64,000 nucleotides of DNA from Bradyrhizobium erythrophlei (GTDB lineage Bacteria; Pseudomonadota; Alphaproteobacteria; Rhizobiales; Xanthobacteraceae): positions 7,119,501-7,183,500 of the forward strand of contig FSRD01000001.1 in the NCBI GenBank assembly GCA_900129675.1, written 5' to 3'. Position numbers and translations under genes: made by a program. The notes under the pieces were generated by a model. It searched no databases and had not been told where the DNA came from. It saw nothing but the letters and a program-made list of their open reading frames with translations. Below, piece by piece: positions 56,200-64,000 of the stretch; within the stretch, counting starts at the first letter, position 1; each line of letters opens with the position of its first letter.

Positions 56200-56742
56200 A
56201 TGGTGCTCGCCAACCTGCTCAAGCGCGGCGCGATCCTGCGCTACAAGCGCCTTGCCGGTCTTTCGTCGGTGGAATTCGGCCTGGTGGCCTCGCTCGGGCG
56301 CCATCCGCCGATGAGCGTGGTCCGGCTGGCGGAAGCCGTCGGCATGGACAAGGGGCAGATCAGCCGGGCGCTGGCCGGACTGGTGTCGCGCAAGCTGGTC
56401 GCCAAGGCGGTCAACCCGAAGGATAACCGGGAGACCCTGGTTTGCCTGACCAAGGCAGGTCTCGCCGCGCATGACGCGATCGTGGCGGGTGCCCAGGAGC
56501 GCAACCGGCGCCTGCTGGAACAATTGAGCCAGGACGATCTGGATTTGCTGCTCGGGCATATCGATCGCCTGACCGAGAGGGCTGCCCAAATGCTCGCCGC
56601 GGAGGGAGAAAGATTTGAACTGACGCGCCGCCCGGAATCCGGGCACCTAATGGCCGGAAATGCGTTGGTTTGTGGAGGCCGGAACGCGCCGCATTTTCGG
56701 GTTATCCCGGTTGCGGGAAAGGCGGGCAGACCGTCAAAATAG
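56200..56742 (+). CDS. MarR-family transcriptional regulator
   Basis: A 180-residue protein from the ATG at 56200. The winged helix is clear: SSVEFGLVASLGRHPPMSVV, RLAEAVGMDKGQISRALAGL, then the wing NPKDNRETLVCLT. A family-like stretch (HFLPPRLGA) lies just upstream in frame, so the real start could be an earlier non-ATG codon. The 5' end may have been affected by the rearrangement on the other side. It probably controlled the ring-hydroxylase gene that is now a remnant. The C-terminal 40 residues are not family-like. Confidence 0.78.
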   Translation: MVLANLLKRGAILRYKRLAGLSSVEFGLVASLGRHPPMSVVRLAEAVGMDKGQISRALAGLVSRKLVAKAVNPKDNRETLVCLTKAGLAAHDAIVAGAQERNRRLLEQLSQDDLDLLLGHIDRLTERAAQMLAAEGERFELTRRPESGHLMAGNALVCGGRNAPHFRVIPVAGKAGRPSK

Positions 56743-56839
56743 CTTGTCTTGCGCCCTCTGTTGCGCTGCGCTAAGCCTCAAGAATAATTCCAATCAACGA
56801 ATCTGCGGCGCTCCGAAACCGCAGGAAAAGGCACCGCCG

Positions 56840-57205
56840 ATGACCGGCATCCTGCAGAATTATCTACCACTTGTGGTGTTTATCGGCGTCGCAAGCCTGA
56901 TCGGTCTGGCGCTCCTGATTGCCCCGTTCCTCGTCGCGTTCCAGCAGCCGGATCCGGAAAAGCTCTCCGCCTATGAATGCGGATTCAACGCTTTTGACGA
57001 CGCCCGCATGAAGTTCGACGTCCGCTTCTATCTGGTGGCGATCCTCTTCATCATCTTCGACCTCGAAGTGGCGTTCCTGTTCCCGTGGGCGGTCGCGTTC
57101 GGAAAGCTCGGCGCCACCGGCTTCTGGTCGATGTTCGTTTTCCTCGCCGTCCTCACCGTCGGCTTTGCCTATGAATGGAAGAAAGGCGCGCTCGAATGGG
57201 ATTGA
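56840..57205 (+). CDS. nuoA: NADH-quinone oxidoreductase subunit A
   Basis: A 121-residue membrane subunit of complex I with three TM segments. LSAYECGFNAFDDARMKFDV is the diagnostic loop with the conserved Cys between TM1 and TM2, and DLEVAFLFPWA is TM2. The start at 56840 (MTGILQNYLPLVVF) matches the family. Its stop is inside nuoB. It opens the operon. Confidence 0.97.
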   Translation: MTGILQNYLPLVVFIGVASLIGLALLIAPFLVAFQQPDPEKLSAYECGFNAFDDARMKFDVRFYLVAILFIIFDLEVAFLFPWAVAFGKLGATGFWSMFVFLAVLTVGFAYEWKKGALEWD

Positions 57206-57792
57206 GCCCCGCAGCCACCGCGCAGGGAACGTCTCCGGTGATCGCACCGGCAGCGACCGGCATTTTGGATCCCTCGACCGGCAAGCCGGTCGGCGCTACC
57301 GATCCGTACTTCCTCGAGGTCAATCACGAACTCTCCGACAAGGGCTTCTTCGTCGCCGCGACTGACGATCTGATCACCTGGGCGCGCACCGGCTCGCTGA
57401 TGTGGATGACCTTCGGTCTCGCCTGCTGCGCGGTCGAGATGATGCAGGTGTCGATGCCGCGCTATGACGTCGAGCGCTTCGGTTTCGCGCCGCGCGCTTC
57501 GCCGCGGCAGTCCGACGTGATGATCGTCGCGGGCACGCTGACCAACAAGATGGCGCCGGCCTTGCGCAAGGTCTACGACCAGATGCCGGAGCCGCGCTAC
57601 GTGATCTCGATGGGGTCGTGCGCCAATGGTGGCGGCTACTATCATTATTCCTACTCGGTCGTGCGCGGGTGCGACCGCATCGTGCCGATCGACATCTACG
57701 TGCCCGGCTGCCCGCCGACGGCGGAAGCGCTGCTCTATGGCGTTTTGCTGTTGCAGAAGAAGATCCGGCGCACCGGCACCATCGAACGCTAA
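57196..57792 (+). CDS. nuoB: NADH-quinone oxidoreductase subunit B
   Basis: A 198-residue subunit carrying cluster N2. The Cys ligands are visible: GLACCAVEMMQ, SMGSCANGGGYY and DIYVPGCPPTAEALL. The N-terminal 35 residues are an extension rich in Ala, Thr and Pro. It starts 10 bp before the nuoA stop. N2 passes electrons to quinone at the NuoB/NuoD interface. Confidence 0.97.
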   Translation: MGLSPAATAQGTSPVIAPAATGILDPSTGKPVGATDPYFLEVNHELSDKGFFVAATDDLITWARTGSLMWMTFGLACCAVEMMQVSMPRYDVERFGFAPRASPRQSDVMIVAGTLTNKMAPALRKVYDQMPEPRYVISMGSCANGGGYYHYSYSVVRGCDRIVPIDIYVPGCPPTAEALLYGVLLLQKKIRRTGTIER

Positions 57793-57803
57793 GGTTTTAG
57801 GCA

Positions 57804-58418
57804 ATGGACGACGGCAAGCTCGACGCCTTGGGGCAGACGATCGTTAGCGCGCTTCCGGGCGCTGCGAGTGCGCACTCGGTCGCGTTCAATCAGCTCACGG
57901 TCACCGTGGATGCGACCAGGATCGTCGATGTCGTCAAATTCCTGCGCGACGATCCCGGCTGCCGTTTCGTCAGCATCATCGACGTCACCGCCGTGGATTA
58001 TCCCGGGCGTGAAAAACGCTTCGACGTCATCTACCACTTCCTGTCACCGACGCTGAACGAGCGCATCCGCGTCCGCGCGGAAGCCGACGAGACCACGCAG
58101 GTACCGTCGATCATCGGCGAGTTTCCCGGCGCCGACTGGTTCGAGCGCGAGTGCTATGACCTCTATGGCGTGATCTTCACCGGCCATCCGGACATGCGGC
58201 GGCTGCTGACCGACTACGGCTTTGACGGCCATCCGCTGCGCAAGGATTTTCCGCTCACCGGCTTCGTCGAGGTCCGTTACGACGACCAGGAGAAGCGGGT
58301 GCTCTACGAGCCGGTCCGCCTCAACCAGGAATTCCGCAAATTCGATTTTCTCTCGCCGTGGGAGGGAGCTGATTATCCAGTCCTGCCCGGAGATGAGAGG
58401 GCGGGACCGAAGGCCTGA
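57804..58418 (+). CDS. nuoC: NADH-quinone oxidoreductase subunit C
   Basis: A 204-residue hydrophilic subunit (30-kDa type). WFERECYDLYGVIFTGHPDM and DYGFDGHPLRKDFPLTG are the family signatures. It is separate from nuoD, unlike the enterobacterial nuoCD fusion. It begins 11 bp after nuoB. Confidence 0.97.
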   Translation: MDDGKLDALGQTIVSALPGAASAHSVAFNQLTVTVDATRIVDVVKFLRDDPGCRFVSIIDVTAVDYPGREKRFDVIYHFLSPTLNERIRVRAEADETTQVPSIIGEFPGADWFERECYDLYGVIFTGHPDMRRLLTDYGFDGHPLRKDFPLTGFVEVRYDDQEKRVLYEPVRLNQEFRKFDFLSPWEGADYPVLPGDERAGPKA

Positions 58419-58420
58419 CC

Positions 58421-59611
58421 ATGAACGAGCAGAATCTCCGTAATTTTACCATCAACTTTGGGCCGCAGCATCCGGCGGCGCACGGCGTGCTTCGGCTTGT
58501 GCTTGAGCTCGATGGCGAAGTGGTTGCCCGCGTCGATCCGCATATCGGCTTGCTTCATCGCGGCACCGAAAAGCTGATCGAGCAGAAAACCTATCTGCAG
58601 GCGATCCCGTATTTCGACCGGCTCGACTACGTCGCGCCGATGAATCAGGAGCACGCGTTCTGCCTCGCCGCGGAAAAGCTGCTCGGCATCACGGTGCCGC
58701 GTCGTGGCCAGTTGATCCGCGTTCTCTACTGCGAGATCGGCCGCATCCTGTCGCACCTGCTCAACGTCACCACGCAGGCGATGGACGTCGGCGCGCTGAC
58801 CCCGCCTTTGTGGGGCTTTGAAGAGCGCGAGAAGCTGATGGTGTTCTACGAGCGCGCCTCGGGCTCGCGAATGCACGCGGCCTATTTCCGCATCGGCGGC
58901 GTGCACCAGGACCTGCCGCCAAAGCTGATCGACGATATCGAGGCCTGGTGCGACCCGTTCCTGCAGGTCGTGGCCGATCTTGAAACCCTGCTTACGGGCA
59001 ACCGCATCTTCAAGCAGCGCAACGTCGACATCGGTGTGGTCTCGCTGAAGCAGGCCTGGGAGTGGGGCTTTTCCGGCGTGATGGTGCGCGGCTCGGGCGC
59101 TGCCTGGGATCTGCGCAAGGCGCAGCCTTACGAATGCTACGCCGAGATGGATTTCGACATTCCGATCGGCAAGAACGGCGATTGCTACGACCGCTACTGC
59201 ATCCGCATGGAAGAGATGCGCCAGTCGGTTCGCATCATGAAGCAGTGCATCGCCAAGCTGCGCGCGCCGGATGGCCAGGGCCCGGTCGTCGTCGAGGACA
59301 ACAAGATCGCGCCGCCGCGCCGTGGCGAGATGAAGCGCTCAATGGAAGCGCTGATCCATCACTTCAAGCTCTATACCGAAGGCGTCCACGTGCCGGCCGG
59401 CGAGGTCTACGCCGCGGTCGAGGCGCCGAAGGGCGAGTTCGGCGTCTATCTGGTCGCCGACGGCTCCAACAAACCCTACAAGTGCAAGATCCGGGCGCCG
59501 GGCTTTGCGCATTTGCAGGCGATGGATCACATCTGCCGCGGCCATCTGCTGGCCGACGTCTCGGCCATTCTCGGTTCGCTCGACATCGTGTTCGGAGAGG
59601 TCGACCGGTGA
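58421..59611 (+). CDS. nuoD: NADH-quinone oxidoreductase subunit D
   Basis: A 396-residue 49-kDa-type subunit that forms the quinone pocket with NuoB. FGPQHPAAHGVLRLVLELDG, GLLHRGTEKLIE and the C-terminal LGSLDIVFGEVDR are conserved. It starts 2 bp after nuoC. Its TGA overlaps the next ATG by one base. Confidence 0.98.
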   Translation: MNEQNLRNFTINFGPQHPAAHGVLRLVLELDGEVVARVDPHIGLLHRGTEKLIEQKTYLQAIPYFDRLDYVAPMNQEHAFCLAAEKLLGITVPRRGQLIRVLYCEIGRILSHLLNVTTQAMDVGALTPPLWGFEEREKLMVFYERASGSRMHAAYFRIGGVHQDLPPKLIDDIEAWCDPFLQVVADLETLLTGNRIFKQRNVDIGVVSLKQAWEWGFSGVMVRGSGAAWDLRKAQPYECYAEMDFDIPIGKNGDCYDRYCIRMEEMRQSVRIMKQCIAKLRAPDGQGPVVVEDNKIAPPRRGEMKRSMEALIHHFKLYTEGVHVPAGEVYAAVEAPKGEFGVYLVADGSNKPYKCKIRAPGFAHLQAMDHICRGHLLADVSAILGSLDIVFGEVDR

Positions 59612-60570
59612 TGGCGCAGGCGCCCATCCAGTTCGATCGCGCTTCAGGGGCTCTCGAAGGAGCCAACCTGTGGGAGCGGACGGCTGCGCTGGCGTTGTCG
59701 ACCGGCTCGAAGATCGCGTCGCATTTCTCGCATCGCGGCTACAACATTTGCGCCAATCTGTTGCGCAGGACGCTGCCCGAGCGCGATATCGACATCAAGC
59801 TCAATTCGGACGCGAGCTTCGCGTTTCCCTATGGCGACGGTTACTGGAGCAAGCTGCTCAACCGCACCTTCTGCTATGAAGACGAACTGGAATTGCTGTT
59901 CCGGGATTCCGCCGATGTCGACTACACGCTGCTCGATTGCGGCGCCAATTACGGCTACTGGTCGGTATTGGTGTCGAGCGCGCCCTACGGTTCGCACAAG
60001 GCGATCGCGATCGAGCCGTCGTCACAGAATTTTGCCAAGCTCGCGAACAACGCCAAAATCAACGGCAATCGCTTCGAAGTCATGAAGTGCGCGATCGGCG
60101 CCGCGAGGGGCACCGCGCGGCTGTCCGGCACCAAGCATGAGGCCCTATCGATCGCCGGCGAGGCCGCCGGCGGCGAGGAAGTGCCGGTCATCGCGCTCGA
60201 CAATCTGATCGACGACGGCAAGGTCGCGGCCGACGGAAAATTCCTGATCAAGCTCGACGTCGAAGGCGTCGAGATCGAGGCCATGAAGGGCGGCGCGCGC
60301 CTCCTGCAGGGCGACGGCGTCGTCCTGTGCGAAGAGCACGGCAATGACCCGCAGCATACCGTGTCGCGCTACATCCTCGAACAGACCCCGCTGAAGCTGA
60401 TCGTGCACGATCCGCGCAGCAATCGCCTTGAAACCGTGAGCGACCTCTCGATCCTCGATCGCATCAAGGTTTCATCCCACGTCGGCTACAACGTGTTCGG
60501 CACCGCAAGCGCATTCTGGCTCGACCGGATCAATGCGCTGAATGCGAACGCCGTGCGCCGTGCGCAATGA
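59611..60570 (+). CDS. FkbM-family methyltransferase inside the nuo operon
   Basis: A 319-residue protein starting on the last base of nuoD. A SAM-binding core is visible: LLDCGANYGYWSVLVSSAP near residue 110, AIAIEPSSQNFAKLANNAK, and the FkbM signature LIKLDVEGVEIEAMKGGARL. The first 90 residues are a family-specific N-terminal part. FkbM enzymes O-methylate sugars or polyketides, but the substrate here is unknown. Its tight spacing (11 bp before nuoE) means it is transcribed with complex I. Confidence 0.9.
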   Translation: MAQAPIQFDRASGALEGANLWERTAALALSTGSKIASHFSHRGYNICANLLRRTLPERDIDIKLNSDASFAFPYGDGYWSKLLNRTFCYEDELELLFRDSADVDYTLLDCGANYGYWSVLVSSAPYGSHKAIAIEPSSQNFAKLANNAKINGNRFEVMKCAIGAARGTARLSGTKHEALSIAGEAAGGEEVPVIALDNLIDDGKVAADGKFLIKLDVEGVEIEAMKGGARLLQGDGVVLCEEHGNDPQHTVSRYILEQTPLKLIVHDPRSNRLETVSDLSILDRIKVSSHVGYNVFGTASAFWLDRINALNANAVRRAQ

Positions 60571-60581
60571 GAGACTGAACG

Positions 60582-61193
60582 ATGTCCGTCCGCCGCCTTG
60601 CCCCGAAGGAATTGCAGCCCGCCAGCTTCACGTTTTCGGACGAGAATTTGGCGTGGGCGAAAGCGCAGATCGAAAAATACCCGGCCGGACGCCAGGCCTC
60701 GGCGGTGATCGCGATCCTGTGGCGGGTCCAGGAGCAGCATGAGGGCTGGGTTTCGGAAGCGGCGATCCGCGCCGTCGCCGACCTGCTCCATATGCCCTAT
60801 ATCCGCGTGCTCGAGATCGCGACCTTTTACACGATGTTCCAGCTGCAGCCGGTCGGCAAGCAGGCCCATGTGCAGGTCTGCGGCACTACGCCCTGCCGGC
60901 TGCGCGGCGCGGGCGACCTGATCGAGGTATGTCGGCATCGCATCAATCACGAGCCTTTCGAACTTTCGAAGGACGGCAATTTCAGCTGGGAAGAGGTCGA
61001 GTGCCTTGGCGCCTGCGTGAACGCGCCGATGGTGCTGATCTGGAAGGATACCTACGAGGACCTGACCAAGGAAAGCTTTGGCAAGGTGCTGGATGGTTTT
61101 GCGTCCGGCAATCCGCCGAAGCCGGGGCCGCAGGTCGACCGTCAGTTCTCGGCGCCGGTGGGTGGGCCGACCACGCTGAAGGAAACCACATGA
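60582..61193 (+). CDS. nuoE: NADH-quinone oxidoreductase subunit E
   Basis: A 203-residue 24-kDa-type subunit. The [2Fe-2S] cluster N1a ligands are QVCGTTPCRLRG and VECLGACVNAPM. FYTMFQLQPVGK is the conserved strand before them. The last 35 residues are a Pro/Lys-rich tail. It overlaps the next small gene by ATGA. Confidence 0.97.
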   Translation: MSVRRLAPKELQPASFTFSDENLAWAKAQIEKYPAGRQASAVIAILWRVQEQHEGWVSEAAIRAVADLLHMPYIRVLEIATFYTMFQLQPVGKQAHVQVCGTTPCRLRGAGDLIEVCRHRINHEPFELSKDGNFSWEEVECLGACVNAPMVLIWKDTYEDLTKESFGKVLDGFASGNPPKPGPQVDRQFSAPVGGPTTLKETT

Positions 61194-61405
61194 GGCGTGA
61201 CGGCACAGTGCAGGCGGACGGGCCGGGGAGGGCCAGCGCAATGAAGAACTGGCGCTACATCGCACTCCACACCGTGGCGGCCGCGGCGTTCATCTTTCTG
61301 CTGCAGCGCTACGTGCTGCATGCTTCGCTTGAATCCAGTCTGCTGTGGGCGCTGACCTTGGGCGGATGCGCCGCCGGTCTCGCTTACTCGCAGTCCAATC
61401 GCTGA
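61190..61405 (+). CDS. Small two-segment membrane protein inside the nuo operon
   Basis: A 71-residue protein whose ATG overlaps the nuoE stop (ATGA). Two hydrophobic segments cover about residues 24-41 (IALHTVAAAAFIFLLQRY) and 50-66 (SLLWALTLGGCAAGLAY). A second start at 61241 (MKNWRYIAL) is equally good. I know no function. The tight coupling to nuoE and nuoF makes a real gene likely. Confidence 0.65.
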   Translation: MRRDGTVQADGPGRASAMKNWRYIALHTVAAAAFIFLLQRYVLHASLESSLLWALTLGGCAAGLAYSQSNR

Positions 61406-61422
61406 TCCCGGGAAGTTTGGTC

Positions 61423-62748
<1,326 letters not shown>

Positions 62749-62752
62749 GGCG

Positions 62753-62962
62753 ATGACAGATCAACCGGACAGCATCGTGCTGGCGATCCTGAGCAGGATC
62801 GATCAACGCACCGAACGGATGGCTGAAGATATTCACGACTTGAAGACGTGCGCTACTTCCATGGAGGAGGGGCTGGCCGGCGTCAACCGGAGGCTGGACC
62901 GTTTGGATGGTCGCGTCGAGCGGATCGAGAAGCGCCTCGAACTGTCAGACGCAACGCATTGA
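62753..62962 (+). CDS. Small coiled-coil protein inside the nuo operon
   Basis: A 69-residue protein 4 bp after nuoF. Almost all of it is one amphipathic helix: SIVLAILSRIDQRTERMAED, then LAGVNRRLDRLDGRVERIEK. It should form a coiled-coil dimer. Function unknown. It may pair with the next membrane protein, whose start lies 1 bp after its stop. Confidence 0.65.
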   Translation: MTDQPDSIVLAILSRIDQRTERMAEDIHDLKTCATSMEEGLAGVNRRLDRLDGRVERIEKRLELSDATH

Positions 62963-62963
62963 G

Positions 62964-63467
62964 ATGATGAAACCGATGTCGCAACCGAGCATTTCCTGGT
63001 GGCAGAGATACGGGACGCTGGCGCAGATGGCGCAGGCGACCGTGGCGCTGCTCGGCTTTGTTGCGATCCTGTTCCAGATCAACGAGATCCGCTCCAACAA
63101 CCGCGCCGCCAGCGCGAGGACTGCGTTTCTGGGCTATACCGACCTCGCCTTCAAGAATCCGAAATTCTCGGCTCCCGACTACGATACGATCAAGGCCGGC
63201 AGCCGGGACGAGCGGGTTCAATACGAGAGCTTCGTCTCGTATTTCCTGTATGCCTGCGAGGAGACCATTGCAGCTTTCGCCGACAAGCGCGAATGGCAGG
63301 CCTCGTGCGACTACGACCTGAAGCCGCATCTGCCGTTCCTCTGTGAGAAGAACCAGGCGCAGCCCGCTTATCTCGCGACCTACGGCGCCGAAATCCAGCA
63401 ATGGGTGAGGACGTCGATGAAGACCGCCAGCGTTACTCCACCAGATTGCAAGCTGGGAAAGACTTGA
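62964..63467 (+). CDS. Hypothetical membrane-anchored protein inside the nuo operon
   Basis: A 167-residue protein. Residues 15-38 (TLAQMAQATVALLGFVAILF) form one membrane segment near the N-terminus. The rest is a soluble helical domain (NEIRSNNRAASARTAFLGY, then YFLYACEETIAAFADKREW) with three Cys in the C-terminal half. I do not recognise the family. The start is 1 bp after the coiled-coil gene and the stop is 8 bp before nuoG. Confidence 0.65.
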   Translation: MMKPMSQPSISWWQRYGTLAQMAQATVALLGFVAILFQINEIRSNNRAASARTAFLGYTDLAFKNPKFSAPDYDTIKAGSRDERVQYESFVSYFLYACEETIAAFADKREWQASCDYDLKPHLPFLCEKNQAQPAYLATYGAEIQQWVRTSMKTASVTPPDCKLGKT

Positions 63468-63475
63468 GACAGCAA

Positions 63476-64000
63476 TGACCAAACTCATCGTCGATGGCAA
63501 AGAGATCGATGTTCCCGCGGAATATACGCTGCTGCAGGCCTGCGAGGCTGCCGGCGCCGAAATCCCGCGGTTCTGCTACCACGAGCGGCTGTCGATCGCC
63601 GGCAATTGCCGGATGTGCCTGGTTGAAGTGAAGGGCGGCCCGAAGCCGGTCGCAAGCTGCGCCTGGGCCGTTCGCGACTGCCGTCCCGGTCCCAAGGGCG
63701 AGCCGCCGGAAATCTCGACGCGTTCGCCGATGGTCAAGAAGGCGCGCGAAGGCGTGATGGAATTCTTGCTGATCAACCATCCCCTGGACTGCCCGATCTG
63801 CGACCAGGGCGGCGAGTGCGACCTACAGGACCAGGCGATGGGCTACGGCGTCGACACCAGCCGCTTTGCCGAGAACAAGCGCGCGGTCGAGGACAAATAC
63901 CTGGGCGCGCTGGTCAAGACCTCGATGAACCGCTGCATCCAGTGCACGCGCTGCGTCCGCTTCTCCGCCGAAGTCTGCGGCGCGCCGGAAATGGGCGCGA
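63476..64000 (+). CDS. nuoG: NADH-quinone oxidoreductase subunit G, N-terminus (partial)
   Basis: The first 175 codons of the 75-kDa-type subunit, cut by the window edge. [2Fe-2S] ligands are in RFCYHERLSIAGNCRMCLVE, the N5 ligands in HPLDCPICDQGGECDLQD, and the first N4 ligands in NRCIQCTRCVRF. It channels electrons from NuoF to NuoI. The start at 63476 (MTKLIVDGKEIDVP) matches the family. Confidence 0.97.

Overview
The window is about 64 kb of high-GC chromosome from an alphaproteobacterium that looks like Bradyrhizobium or a close relative. The reasons are the glnB-glnA pair, the tig-clpP-clpX-lon run, a nuo operon with FkbM and small extra genes, frequent GTG/TTG starts, and dispersed palindromic repeats of the kind I know from that genus. 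The genus call is inference from gene content and recall, not from a search.

Layout. 0-8.5 kb: the start of an O-acetylhomoserine sulfhydrylase gene, a CoA-binding protein, a crotonase-family protein, a PaaI thioesterase, rplM-rpsI, a diguanylate cyclase, an AI-2E-type permease and a class I glutamine amidotransferase. 8.5-15.4 kb: an apparently non-coding, repeat-rich kilobase, an overlapping pair (Cache-type adenylate cyclase and UrtA-like binding protein), then a TPR protein and a secreted FecR-domain protein. 15.4-22.2 kb: one 2257-residue FecR/Ig-like/VCBS/RTX surface protein. 22.4-32.3 kb: an ABC binding protein, a hybrid histidine kinase, glnA and glnB behind a sigma-54-like promoter, NAD(P)HX repair enzyme, an enolase-superfamily enzyme and a multicopper-oxidase-like protein lacking most copper ligands. 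32.5-42.4 kb: tRNA-Leu, tig, clpP, clpX, lon, a GFA protein, tRNA-Val, a methyltransferase and pepT. 42.5-53.6 kb: a genomic island. 53.6-64 kb: hupB, tRNA-Asp, an orphan TRAP binding protein, two fused gene remnants, a MarR regulator and nuoA-nuoG (nuoG cut by the window end).

The island is the most unusual part. On the minus strand, five genes run head to tail with overlaps: three very different tyrosine recombinases (about 403, 520 and 646 residues), a 153-residue charged coiled-coil protein and a RecD2-like helicase. The first recombinase has an in-frame amber codon between its first catalytic Arg and its HxxR box, and the helicase has a one-base frameshift before motif VI. The element is therefore either decaying or recoded. 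Its left part carries a HTH/PIN toxin-antitoxin pair and a GSU2403-type nucleotidyltransferase with a partner of unknown function. Next to hupB lies an inverted repeat with a 9-bp spacer among three copies of a GGTGACA-type repeat, a candidate recombinase site.

How the genes work together: the tig/clpP/clpX/lon block handles protein folding and turnover. glnB/glnA is the nitrogen-assimilation core. nuoA-G builds the peripheral and matrix arms of complex I. The FecR-TPR and FecR-RTX genes look like one divergent cell-surface locus. All calls come from reading the sequence; no database search was run.
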